DNA from: Istiophorus platypterus
Taxonomy: Eukaryota; Chordata; Actinopteri; Istiophoriformes; Istiophoridae
Assembly: GCA_016859345.1 (NCBI GenBank)
Contig: CM029112.1
Coordinates: 9,683,089 to 9,747,088, forward strand
Length of the DNA: 64,000 bases
Reading direction: 5' to 3'
Shown: positions 1-13,729 of the stretch, one piece after another
How the letters are laid out: each line of letters opens with the position of its first letter
How positions within the stretch are numbered: the stretch's first letter is position 1
The notes under the pieces: generated by a model
What the model was told of the DNA's origin: nothing
The model's input: only the letters and a program-made list of their open reading frames with translations
The model's database searches: none
Made by a program: the position numbers and the translations under genes

Positions 1-700
1 GCTTCATTTAGAGCTGTCATTTTCTTTCCCAAATGATGCATGACAGGGAGAAAAAAACAATCCCAAACAGGTTTCATTTTCTCTTCAAAGAGCACCTTCT
101 CTCAGAGGACAAAACAGCAGCGACTCCACCTTTACCTTGACATGCGTGTGTAGGCCTATTCCTATAGATTTATAGTTCCAGATGGATGTAGATTAAGAGC
201 AGTCTTTTTGTATCTTTTTTAAGATCATCATAACACACATACCAGAAGTATCTATATAAATAGGCAAATATATAATGACTATTTTTGTTTGCTTGTTTGT
301 TTTCCAGGGAAAGCACATATTTAAATTGGCCACTAAATGTCACATGAGGAGACACGCATTTGCCCTCCGTGTGTTAAGGGAACGGCGGAGCTGGGTTTCT
401 GCAGACACACGCACCCTGACGCGAAGGTGCTTCATCCTTATGCTATAGGAAATATTGCATTGAGCGTCCGAGTGGGGAACAAACGCACTGGGATATGGAG
501 GCCGTGACACTGACTGTCGTAATCTGCATTTGTTAGACATCACGCTTTATTCTCACCCCTTTTTAAAATTGTTTAGTATTGTTTAGTAATTATTAAACCT
601 CTTTATATTCTCCTGTTCAGCCTAGTGCACTGTTTGATTCATAAAGTAAACCAGTGAAGAACATATATAAAATTTCACAGTGCCCTTTTTTTAGTTATTC
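1..700. other. Upstream flank of baiap2, no gene seen
   Basis: AT-rich sequence before the GC-rich start of baiap2. Only short chance open frames are present, with no recognisable protein, RNA gene or repeat family. It may contain distal promoter sequence, but no specific element could be supported. Confidence 0.5.
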
Positions 701-719
701 AATTGTTTATTCAATGGGA

Positions 720-1103
720 GGAGGAGGGGGGTTGTTATTGTTTTTCTGACTACATGCGAACGCTCCTGCCGCGCGTCCGAGATGGCGATAAAACCGGAGC
801 TCCGGAGGGGGTCCGTGAAGGCAGCAGCGGGCTTGTCAGCTGCGGAGAGGGGGGGGGGGGAGGTGCGTTCAGTTGAAGCGGGGTTTCGGGAGCGCAGCAT
901 CGCCTCACTCCACCACGGGTGCGCTGCCGTCGCACTACGGTCTCAGCGACCTCGTGTAGTAGACCCACTCCTTCTCCGACCCCCTTCTTTTTACGCGGAT
1001 ACGCCTTTTCGAGGGAGTTAAAAAAGAAAAAGAAAAGAAAGAAATAAGAAAAGACCAGTAAAAAAAAAAAAAACCGTTTATGGTCCTGGCTGAAGATTTC
1101 ACG
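720..1103 (+). promoter_or_regulatory. baiap2: Probable core promoter and 5' UTR of baiap2
   Basis: Base composition changes abruptly to G-rich and CpG-rich from about 720 to 1010, directly before the start codon, unlike the AT-rich flank and intron. This is typical of a TATA-less CpG promoter with 5' UTR. A short upstream open frame starts at 782 in a good context (GAGATGG) and stops at 1021, before the main start. An A-rich tract (1021-1073) separates it from the coding start. The transcription start itself cannot be placed from sequence alone. Confidence 0.5.
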
Positions 1104-1151
1104 ATGTCTCGCACCGACGAGGTTCACCGCTTGACGGAAAACGTCTATAAG
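1104..1151 (+). CDS. baiap2: baiap2 coding exon 1
   Basis: Encodes MSRTDEVHRLTENVYK, the start of I-BAR helix 1, and ends in phase 0 at donor AAG|gtaagg. The highly conserved HRLTENVYK continues directly into TIMEQFNP of exon 2. Confidence 0.93.
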
Positions 1152-4100
1152 GTAAGGTCCAACTATTCAATAAAGTTTCCCAAATGCGTGCGATGATATT
1201 GGGTCCGTGTCGCCGGACACGCCGTGGAAATCCACCATCAATCCCACTTTTGTTATTTATCTCTCAATCCGCATTCAAGCCTCGTACTTTTTTCTTTTTT
1301 TTTTTTCCTCCGATAATCTCTTAAGGGAGAGGCGCAGCACGGGTGGTTGATTTATTTTTATTTTTATTTTATTTCATTTTATTTTATTTTATTTTATTTT
1401 ATTTATTTATTTGACCAGTTGCCGATTCACCAAAAAAAGCTCCGTCCTCCACCTCCGCGTACTTTTGCGCGACGCCAGATCTACTGTTTAAGACAACTCC
1501 TCTCAGCCAGAAGTCGCTCGCTCATTCACGCAGCCTGCTCCTACATGCGGGGCCTGTAACGCGTTGCTATAATTCACCTATCGCACCGACGGTGGCTTAG
1601 GCCTTTCCCCTGGCTACCGGTGGATTTTCTATAGCTTCCCTCGCTGAAATAGGGAACATATTGCATTCCACAAGTCAGTGTTTGACGGGCAGAGAAGGTT
1701 GGGCTTATCTGTTGCAACAAGTAAACATTTGCCCTATAGGGATTTCAACATTCAAACCTGTTCCACACATACACACTAAAAAAAAAGTGGTTTAAAAAAA
1801 TCAGGAGGTTGTGTGTGTGTGTGTGTGTGGGGGGGGGGGGGGTCCATCAAGATTTAAGAGTTTAGAAAAATTACATCTTCAAATTACTTGATTTGTTCAA
1901 GCAAATCCGAAACTAAAAGGTATTAAATTTGCAATAATATACAATGAAGACAAGCAGCTAATGTGGAGATACTGTTGAGATTTGTCACCGAGTGACTGAA
2001 ATGTTTAAGTGAGATTAAACGATGATCGATGATCGACTTTTCATGCATCAGTCGACTACTTGCTCACTGTCCTCGCTTCCCTATCTTTGGCGTGATTCAG
2101 AGCTGCAGGCACCTACCGATGGAATGTTAAACCACACTTCGTGTTATCGGGGGCTCCACACCTGTGTCTGCATAGCTGTAATCTCAGGTTTCTGTTATGA
2201 TCAGAAATCACTGCTCACTGAAGGAGGCCTCTTTCAGCGGCCTTCTAGTCACGCAATAATCCCGAAATGTTATTCAACTTTTTAACCGTCCCTGTACCCT
2301 AAGCCGGCAGTAGTTCCTCTAACAGAAGACCAAGAATAGGCAGAGGGGAGCTGCCAATTCTCCAGCGGGGAATAGACATCCATCAGAAAAGAGGTCAGAT
2401 GAGCAGAGACTGACTGACTGGTGCTTCTTTTAGAGCCAGCGAGGGGAGGGAGGGATTGTTTCAGGTGGCTAGTCCGGTGCCAAATTGGCAACACAGCCAA
2501 CAGTGTATCCTTCTCATCGTAACTTGGACGCAATGCTCTGTCGGGGTTCGTCCAAGTGTTTACACCTACTAATGTGGGTTAATCAACATAGACACGCTGT
2601 AGGTGTCTGGATCCTGAACCCTGAGGGGACAAACGGGTCCTTCCGTGTACGGTGTTGCTCATTCGAGCGCAGGCCCAGGCAGCGGGGCTCTGTCTCTGGG
2701 GTGAAAGCGCCCCGTCAGAGCCCTGACAGCCAGGAACACCGATGGGCAGTGAAATGGAGAGAAAGAGTCCCTCTTCCTCACCGGGGACCTGACCCAGTGG
2801 CAAAAGCTAGGAGGTCAGAGAGACAGTTTTATCTGTGGTCACTGCATATTTGGCGCTCCTCTCGCTTTCTTCAGCAACCCTGTGGTGCAAAAGCAAGTTT
2901 CCTACTGTGCTTTAATATTTAAAAAGATGGATTCAATCGGACTCCCACCCCACCTCAGTGATGGAAAGCATCGGCCTTTCACAGTATACTGCAAGACTTT
3001 AGATGCCTATACCCTTTTTTCCTTTGTTTTCAAATGATAGTGTTCTATCATAAGGATAAACAGTAATCAGCATGTGTGGTAACTGAAATCTGGTGACATT
3101 AGTTTGCTTGCAAAATGACACATCGTCTGAGGCCGAAGTGCAGACTGTCACCTTCAATTTCATGGGAATTGTCAGCCACACAGATGGAACGTTGAAGCTG
3201 CAAGGGCTTGTTGTATCAGTATTAGAATTAGAACAAAATGATATCACCGACGTGAGTAACCAAAAAGATGCAATATTTATCCAAAATCTAAACATTGACA
3301 GAGAATGAAACCAAGTTTACCTTGTCGTTACTGGCACAGACAGTGGTGCCTGGCGATGACTGGATATTTCTTACCACAGTGTTGGCTGGGACTCAACGTC
3401 GACTACTTCCTTGAAGTTGTTACGTTTTCCACTTTTGTACCTTTGACTTTTTTGCAGCTTTTTACCTTGCTAAAAGTTTGCACTTGGGATGGATGGCCGG
3501 TAATTACCTTAACATTCTAAACCTAACCTACCCACTATGACTCTGCCTGTTACACATTTGAATGGCTCCATAGACGGTAATTGTGTTTGGCTGCTGTGTA
3601 TGCAAACAGATATCTCCTGAGGAAAAGGAGATGTAAAAACAAACGGCGGCTGCAAAGTCATTGCAGCCAACAGCTGGGCTGATACTGAGTAATCGCAGGG
3701 GGGGGCAACTCCACCGCTGTGACTCATGTTAGCTTGTGTGTGTGTGTGCGCACTTGTGCGTGTGCGTGTGCATGTGCGTATTAGAGCTTGGACCATAGGC
3801 ACAGTGAGGGCGATACCCAGGATCCCGTAACTCACTGCGAGTGCCGCTCCGTTCGGTGAAGTAAGACCGGGGGCACTCCTTAGGTTTTCTGGGATGACTT
3901 TGTCTCAATCAACAGGGGAGTCAAACCTGCAAACCCAGCAATCTCAGCATGATCCTCCATGACTCACCCCACTTCTCCTCCCTCACATAGACAGGCAGAT
4001 TCAGACATGGCGTTTGCCATCTAGTCATTCCCGCGCTGACAGGGTGAGACAGATACTTAGGACCGACACTCTGCTTGTGTGTGCGTGCGTGTGCGTGCGT

Positions 4101-7100
4101 GTGCGTGCGTGCATGCTCGTGTGCTTACACCACAGTCATCTCCACCAGCTGGCCGTGCCGCTGGGTGTCTGAGAGAAGAAGTGCCCTGGGTCAAGCCTCT
4201 TAACATGCCAATGGGTTAAGTCTGCGCGCCGACCTGGCTTTTTTGGGGGGAGGAGGACAAGTTGAAGTGAACAAACAGATTAATCAACCTAGAGGCTGAG
4301 GAAGAATAGGGCTGTTTGTTAAGCCACTGACAAAACCTTTTAATCGCTACCATGAGTTCAATAGTAATCTTTAAATAAATAACAAATAAATAAAAAATAA
4401 AGGCTGTTAAAGGTTACACTGAAAGGAGCCGGTTGAACACACCCCATAGCTCAATATATATTTTACTTGTGTTTATTCAGTCTTTGTCATAGGAAGTGCG
4501 GTTTGTTCTGGGTCCAATACATGCGCTGCAGGTTTTGAACACACCACTGCAGGTAAGGGAATAGTAGGGTGTGTCTTGTCTCTACCAGCCCTCAGGACAA
4601 CACTCATTTTCCCATGCAGCACCACTCCCTAAGTGTCAACACAGCCTTGAAAACAGTGGATGGTATTTTCTCGAACGGCTGTTTATGAAGAGAGAGCAAA
4701 AAAGTTGTTTGATATGAACTGGATCAAGTGCGGCACTCGATACACTTAATAAGATCTTCAGTGTGTTATGAGTCTGATACTGCTACAGTATGCTGTTTGA
4801 TTAAAAAGGGAAAAAAAAAAAACCCGGATCTGGAATCCATTTTTCTTCTGATTAAAAGACACCTTGTTATATAATAGGTCTCTCTCTCAGTTGCAATAAT
4901 GTCGTGACACTCACTACACTCAAATGAATGATATTCTGATGATGATAAGAGGACTGCAGTTTCACCACAATCCCATGTGGGAGATCTGAACAGGTGGTCT
5001 CTTAGCAACAACGTGCCATTATTCTTATGTGTTTCTGTCATATCATTGTGCTGAAAGACTTGCATTTGGCAAAAGGCGATTGAGAGGGAAGGAAAGCGAC
5101 AGAGAGGGAGGTCACATTGTCTTTTGCAAGATTTCATGTGTTTGTCTCAGAAAGATATAAAAGGGAGATGTTGAGCCTGTCGTTACTGATGAAAAATGCT
5201 CTATAAAAGCCCCATAAGTGGTCTGGTGTAAACCAGCCCCCACTGCTGTATATACACTGCTGAGTTTTGTCCCTGTGGTCTCACATAAAGAAGTTGCCTG
5301 GAGTCGCTTGAATGAAGACGTCATCCATCACTTTATTTACCTTTTTTTTTTTTTTTTCTTTTTTTTTTGTAGCAGTATATCGCATCAGGCGCCACTTGCC
5401 ACATAATATACGATTTAATGGAGTTTAAAATGACTTCAGCTCCCGAACATCTGCCTCCAGAATATAGTGTTTCAACAAGTTTATGCCTGCTGCTGCCCAG
5501 GGCCTTGAAATGATTGCATTATGCACTGCGGGAGATATCATAACATTCATTGCTTGTGGAAAAGCAGATTTGTTCCCTGCGCCTTTGACTGCGATGCAGA
5601 GAGAGGACTATTGCTCCACACACCCACCTTCTCTGCACGTCCGGGGGTGGATGGCTTAGAGACATTCGCTCTTTTCTTTTACTCATCACCGCTTTTTCAA
5701 GGACGGAGACTGACGATACTCACTGCTAAACCCAAGGCTACACTGTATTGAATGCAATGAAGCTCTGTATCCATCGCTGACAGAAAAGGTTGCTTTTCGA
5801 AGTCAGCTTGTTTATATAGCTATCGTCCAAGATATTACTTGTCTGTGACAAAAACAGCATGCATAAAGATTTTCCTTCACTTTATAGAAAGCATTAAAGT
5901 ATTTTGTTCAGGGGGTGGAGGAGAGAGGGAGATGAAGAGAAGGCAAAATAGATGGAGGCATTCCACATCCTTGTTGAAATAGTCCCTAATTACTGTGCAG
6001 GGTGAAGCTGTAATTATACAGGCTGAAAGGGACACAGTGGCAGAGACAGAAAACTTTAGTTAGTCCTGTGGCAGTGGACAATGGTCTTACATTTATGGGT
6101 CATGAGCTAGAGTTAACATGCCTGTGGCTAGTTTTACTGTATGTCTCTGTGGCATATGCTGCTTCTCTCAGTAGCAATGGCCACATTACGCCACCATGCT
6201 CACTCAGCAGGCGATCGCAGGGTTCCTCCGAGCCCCAGAATAGTCCTGCCATTGGACACTAAAGTAGGAAATGCTGCTTGCTTACCCACATTTTTTTGCA
6301 TGTTCCATTTGGTGAGTTCGAGTGAAAATTTGCCATCGGGATGTAAAGTGGCTAATGCAAGAGACGCACTCGGTCTGTACTTTTCAGTGCATTTATTTAT
6401 TTCTCCTCTCTGTTAATTGACAATATAGCAAGATTTACATTTTTCACAAGCTCGCTGAGATGCATTAGCGTGAAATAAAAGACAGAGGGGAAAAATGGTA
6501 CCACCTCCATGTCGCATTCAAAACGAGCGCCGATAAAAACTGGCACTGTAGTACACTTGAATATAGCAGACATAAATTCACTTTACATTTGTTAAGCCCT
6601 AGAAACGTGACTTTCTTTCTGTTTTGGACTGTGGTGAAATCTGAATGTTGCAAGGAGGCGGTCAGCATTGGGACCATCACACAATTTACCCATAACTCAT
6701 AAACACACTTTCTTGAAGTTTAAAGCTGACATGCAAAATGTGAATTCACTGATACCATCTTTCATCTAACCAGTTAAAGTAACTTAAATTGAAATTTAGC
6801 TTCTCATTGCACAACGTTTTGTTTTTTTTTTCATTAGATTGGTTATTGGGAGAAACAACAATCTCTTCTGTTTATTGACTCCCTGCTTCTGAGCTTTTCC
6901 TGCTTTTGCAATTGATTAGAGGTTATACTTTGAAGGATCTCTTTCCGCAACCAAAATGAATGGGTGTTTAGCTGGTCAAAAGAGCCAAAGCTAGCAAATA
7001 AGTCTGGGTCTCGGTTACCGTGGTAACCAGCGCCTATGTCGGGTTAGTCGAGTGGCTGATGCCGAGCTGAGGAGGGGATCACACCGGACGCACATGACAG

Positions 7101-10100
7101 CGAAGCAAACAAACGCAGTAAATAGCTGGTCTCTGGTGAGCAAATTATTTGTTGTGCGCCAGCAGCAGGAGACACTGCAGATCGAAGGTGGGGGCAGGAC
7201 AAACAACCTGAGAGGCGACTTGTTTTTTTTTTTTTTTTTTCCTCCTCCGCTCAAGACCTGTTACAGAGAACTGCGGGGCCCAAGACAGTCATCAAGCCTC
7301 ATCTCTATTCATGTTGCGATTGGATTTGTCTAAATTGTGCCTTTTGGCACAGAGCAAGGCCCCTAATAGTGCATCTGTTATTGCCGGCAGAGATTTGTGA
7401 AAAGACAAACGTTTACCAAGTGTAAAGAATACCTCGCTTCGCAAGATGTGAGGCACCTCCTACACGACCGAGCACTTAGCTTCTGCATGTTGTGACATGC
7501 ACCGGTATCGTTATAAGGCTGATTTTGAGGAGGTTTACAAACACAGCACACACATGAGGAGCTGACATTCATCCTCTTTATTGCCAGTTAGCGGAAGATT
7601 ATTCAAAATGTTCAGTCTGTGAACATTTAGCCGGAGCTCGCAGACCATTCCTCTTCCACCTCCTATTCTATGCGCCGCACACACCAGGTAGCAAGGTGCA
7701 GGTTGGGTTTACATGGCATGGCAAGAACGCGGGGCGTGTAATTGGACAAACTTTAGTAAGGGGTGATTCAAGATTCGTGTTGATGACGATGCTTCTTTTC
7801 GCAACAGTTGAGTTTTCTTGCTTATCTCAGGTCTTGTCTATTAACATGAGTCATGCTGTGCTTATCTACCATGATTAGATAAGCAGAATCACAACGAGCA
7901 TTCATGAAATCTATGTGATATGAAACTGCATCTCTGCTATTATGTTATTTTCACATCTGCAAAAACAATATATTTACAAAAACAGCACAAGGATGCAATT
8001 AATTGATGCATTAATTTTTTTCCCCTGTGTTATTTAATGCTCTTTTACCTAACCCTATAGAATTAACCATCAGTGGAGCACTGATTTTTATCGTCTTGGT
8101 TCTCTTGAATATTCTGCAAGTTCAGGGGTTTACCATGACTTCTGTGGCCACAACCCGTAATTGGATCCCTGCTATGAATAATTAGCTGTAATAATTAGTG
8201 CTTTATGAAGCTTGCTAGAGCCGGACAAAGAAATCACCAGGGAGCCAAGTTCTCATCCCTATTGTTTCTGACAGTCCAGAGAAATAATTCTCATTAAGCT
8301 GTTTATCCAGGTCAAAGGAGACAAGACCTTTCCCCCCAAATTTTTCAAATACACTCGTACATTTGAACTGTTTGCATGGTATTAGCAACATTATCTGTTA
8401 CATAATAGCAAGTCCCGGAAACTGTCAGTACAGAGAATTGCCTGGCCTGTTTTGAAGTTTAAAAAAGAACGTCCTTGGATTGTTTAATAGAGATGCCTGT
8501 CTGTGGGTGACGTGACTGATGTACAATAGTATGTTCTGTACACCTCCATAACAAAAGAACACGAGAACTATGCAGTGTTCTCTAGTCTCACACTATCGAA
8601 GTTTGCTTTCTTCAGCACAACTTCGAGGACACAAATATTCGCATGGCATTCGTGGATTCGATGTTGGCTTAGGCTGACGGGGAGGGCACATGCTGTGCTT
8701 CCTGCAGTCTTAGTAAGGCTTTAGGTATGCAAGAGGGACAAACTTCTCCGTGGCATCGATTCAAAGCGTATACCTGGACTTTGCTCTGAAACAAGCATGC
8801 GCCTCTCTGTGTGCTTTTTCTGCTTGGATGTGTTTACTGTAGAAAGTTCTCCAGCCTGTCTTTTAGATGTATTACAGTAGGAAGTTGGCTGCATTCCCTT
8901 CACTTGCACAATAGCTCTGCAGTGATTCTTTTAGATTCCTGGTACTCCACATCCTCGCTTGTGAGATCCCCTCGATAACTCATTAACTACTCTATTTTGG
9001 AAGGAAGTGATGTTAATCTGTAAATCTAAGAATGTCTGATCTAACAAAAAAATTCCCTTTTGAGGAAATAGGAGACTTCTACATACTCACTTGTGCCTAT
9101 TGTTTAGAATGAACTTTGAATGAAAGTGGCATTTTTCTGATCAGTGTAATAAGATTTGGAATGAAACCTCTCTCAGTTGTCTGTGGTATTTCCAAAACGC
9201 CGTACGAGTCTGACATTCTCAGCGATGGCAGCAAGGGGAATAGTAAGACATGCAAACCATTTGTGATGAGGTGTAACCAGCCAATTGCACCAAATTGACT
9301 CACTTGGGAAGAGAAACCAGACCGATAGAAATTTTTAAAAACAAAACAAAACCAAAAACCGAAAGTTTGACCCAGACCAGCCCTGACACTTATTGCAGTA
9401 CTACTGCATATTTTCTATTCTCTCTCTGTGCTTAACCATTGAAAAACATTGACGCATCCTTCATATTGTTTGTGTTGTTCCACCATGTAAAACTTCAAAA
9501 TCTGATACTAATAACACAGTGGACCTACTACAAAACTCTAAGCCTTTCTTACCATTGAAACTTACCTCACACTGATGCAGTAATTACTTCTTAACTTCAA
9601 ACACTGTTCAGACTTCAGACTCCCTCTAATTTGATGTTTTCAGCCCACTAGCCACAATGTGATTTGCACTGTTGTGCGCAGGTAATATTTGCGTGCTCAA
9701 GCATCGCTATAATGTACGTGCACTGGTTCCTGTGGTTATGCAGAAGACGTGCAAACACATTGCATCTGTGTTGTTTTTGGGATCAACCGGCCTGCACAGT
9801 GTGGTAGATGCAGAGCAATGTATTCGCAATTATAGGTGAACCCATAGCTGCCCTGAGGCGAAATTAAGTGGCATTGATTTAAACTTAATTCAATTCTAGC
9901 TAATGTCTCAATCAGACATTTGCATAATTTCAAGGTTAATTTTAGAGCTGGGAACTGGACATATACAGAGAAGTGTTTAGTTGGCTTTTACCCTGGCTTG
10001 TTGTGTTTTTCTTTTCAGTAAACATTCCACAATTATTCCCATTACTGTTATCCTTAAGGCTCACATGATAATATCAGAACATGATGTGGCATAAATGGGA

Positions 10101-11528
10101 TTTTATGCCATATCATGGCTCAAAGTCATGGTGTACCATGAGAGTTAAGGCGGAGGCGGTGAGACACCCGGATCCTGACGTGTGAGTCCAGTATTCCTCA
10201 TCAATTGGCAGAGTCAACCAGTCAAGGGATTGCACTGCAACCTGCATATTTCCTCTTAGCACAGTGGGTGATTGAGACCCACCATAAACTCACAGTGCTC
10301 CTTATTATGAAAGAGGAGACTAAGTGTAGGGTTGTCCATCCACACATTATCCACTTTCTTTACATTCCTCCCTGATCACATCATTAGGCTTGGCTGCCTC
10401 TGCTGCCTTGTCACCACATGACATGTCTTCACCGTCCGCACAAATAGAGTAATTGGTGGCTTCGGTGCTCATCTGATCCGGGGCATTTCCGGCCTGTGGC
10501 TGGTTTCCGTGTAGAGGACGGAGCGAGGAGAAAGGAGTGAGAGGAGGACGAGAAGGAACGGATGATGGCATCCTGGTCTCTAACGGCGTGTGATTCCCCT
10601 TGCTTCTAATCTGCCGGTGTTATTATGAAACGACCCCCTCTATTTGTGTTTGTAGGTATAAGTGCGTGTCTGACAGACTAGAAAAGAATGAGCAGAGAAT
10701 GATGAGCCCCATAGTTTGAGTCGTCAATCTATTTCATATACGCTGACCTTGTTTCAGTTGCTACTTCAGCGCCGAGGAGAAAATCATTTGGTTAGGGCGC
10801 AGGGAGGAAATCATTTTTAATCCTCTTAATAATGTTTTTCCTTATCTGCTGCCTTTATGCTTGTGCCCTCGACTTCTCCACATTCTTTCCGTATCACCTC
10901 ACAGCACAAACGGGTGTCAAACAGATTTGATTTATCTTGTAGGAGACGTTTTTCTGCCCACTTTTAATTGTGCGCTCTAATTTTTGCCCCGGATGCTGAT
11001 AATGAATTCATTCACTCCTCGTGTATGCGGTCGCAAAATGAACAATCTCCTCGTCTCTTGAAAAGAAAAGATGAAACTCCGGCCGTGACATATTTCTTAT
11101 TTTATTATTTCTTTAATTGAAAGATGGATACAGAGTGTTTGAATAGGAAAAGATATACAGGACATGATTACATACCTTTTTGTAATTCTTAAAATATTAC
11201 ATCCAGTTTTCTACTCAATCACTTTCTCTAGCTCTATCTCTCTCTCCCTCTCTTTCCCTACATGTCACACAACTTCAAGTGCCTCCTGGCCCCGTTTCCC
11301 AATTAGCTGCCACAATTAGGATAACAATGTAGTACAAGAGAACTGGGATGACAAAATTAGCAACAATGGGAAGAGAGGAAGAAAGAAACTACCTCACTGT
11401 TTTTTTTTCCCCTCTCCACCTCCCTCTAGCTGCATGTCATTTAAAATGCACATTAATTTATGTCTCTTATATAATATTTATACCAGTGGCTAATAATCAA
11501 ATTCTGTGTGTTTATTCAGTGCCAATAG

Positions 11529-11619
<91 letters not shown>

Positions 11620-13356
11620 TGCGTGTGCGTGTGCGTTCAACGCATGTAAGGAAGGCAGCTAGGCCTGTGTCAGCTACCTTTGGCCCCCTCAGTGGGAGAG
11701 TGTGCCGTAATGATGCTGCACTGGGCTTTTCTTTGTTATGTAATCCTCCCACCGGTTTGAAACACCACCACTCTTTATGAGAGGCCTGGTATTAATGTAG
11801 GTGTTTGCATGAGTACACTCACATGCATGAATATGCGTGTTTGTGTTTGTGGTGCACACATTCATGTGACCTTCTCCTCATCAGCGAGATGCACTTTGCA
11901 TCAGAACCGGGCGGAGCAAAGAGACATTTAGGAATAAACATTTCCTTAGCGAGGTCCTCGGGGACGCGTTAGTCTTTTATCTTCCCAGAGGCAGAGAGAG
12001 CAGGGATACCTTTTTATACCTTTTTATACAAGAGCTTTGTGCTTGAAGATGGGATTCTCCCCCAATTATGCTCCGGTCTTTCTAGAAGATTAGACTAACG
12101 GAGCGGGATGATGAGTAAAGGGAGCCGCATTAAACATTATTTGCTGTTTGGTTTTTTAATACTCTGTCTGCCATTGCTTTGTGGTGGCTTTGAAAAAAGT
12201 TTACTTAAAACAATATGCTGACACGATGCCCTTTGTAAAAAAAATTTTAAAAAAGCTGTGTATTCAAGAGTCTGTGGTACATTAGTATGCTCTCTTTTTT
12301 GAGAACATTTTTTTTTTTCCTCCAGGAGCAACTATTGCATTTTCAAAAGAAGCTTCTCTCCAGAATCTCACTGTGTTCCTGAGGGCTGCTGAGCCGGTGC
12401 ACAGTGGACTTGCCTTGAGTCCATTTTGCTCGAGGACAAGACCCAGTTAGCAGAGGAGTAGGAACTTAATAGGGAGGAGGATGACCTCTGTTTTCAGTCC
12501 AGCAAAAGCTAGGGCAACCTGAAAGACACCTAACCTTTTTTTTTTTTTTTGCTTCCTGTTTGTTACTAACTTCCATTTTCACACTGACCAAGGCAATGTT
12601 GAAATGTTTTATACACAATTTCCAAAGAGTGGTATGTTTCCAAAATGCAGCAAAATATAGAAACAATCAGAGGTGCCATTATTAATTGATTTAGTCAATA
12701 GATATAAAATTAATTGGCAGCTATTTTGATATTTTTCATTGGCTTGTTCCAGATTCACAAAGATCTGATATCTTTCTCTGTCTTATGTGATATTAAACAG
12801 AATATTTTTTAGTTTTGGACTGTTGATTTAATAAAAGAAGAAATATAAAAAGATCACCGTGGGCTGTGAACTTATAAAAGGTATTTCTCACCCTTTTTTC
12901 ACATTTTATTGACCAAACACCAAATAATTGAGAAAATGATTCACAGAATAATTGGTAATGAAAGTAATCGTTGGTTGAGTAACTAGAAATTTCCTTCTCT
13001 AATACATATAGTATATGATAATTTACACCTTTGTTGATTAACAGGCCTTATTATCAGTACAATCTGATCTATTTAAAAACTCTATGATAGGTCCAGATGC
13101 ATCTTTTATTGTTGTAAATAGAGATTGACTGACTGCTGATTTTTTTTTTTCTTCTTTTTGATGTGTCCAGTCCGGTTTTCACTGCACCTGCTTCAAATGC
13201 AAACACAGTCATGGGGAGGCGTAGTAAAATAGTTACTGTTGGTAATGAAAGTATCAGTGGTTTATGTCTGACTCATTCGTATTTCTACTGTAGGTGGGCT
13301 GTGCTGCTCTCAAGTCACTTGAACTATGACTCCTCATGGGATACACATCACATCGA

Positions 13357-13432
<76 letters not shown>

Positions 13433-13678
13433 TTCTGTCCAAAGCTTGGCTCTCATTAAAAAAAAACAAAAGGCGGAAAGCAAGATGAAGGCAAAAGCAA
13501 ATATGCTGAGGTCTGACTTAAGATATGAGGTATAGGATATTTCAGGACGAGCTGCTGGGGTTGATTCAGCCTGACAATGGTGGCATCTTGCCGTATTATT
13601 CTGACACAGAGTTGATTCAGGCTAGAAGTAGATTATTAAGTGTTCTCCTGCAGTATTGACGGCCTTTGTGGGGACGAC

Positions 13679-13729
<51 letters not shown>

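Noticed and set aside
4766..5137. 123-codon - strand frame in baiap2 intron 1
   Set aside because: Low-complexity and Cys/Ser-rich chance frame with no conserved motif or splice context.
11535..11780. Cys-Val and Thr-His repeat open frames here and at every other (CA)n array
   Set aside because: Translations of dinucleotide microsatellites, present in several frames and both strands at once; no coding evidence.
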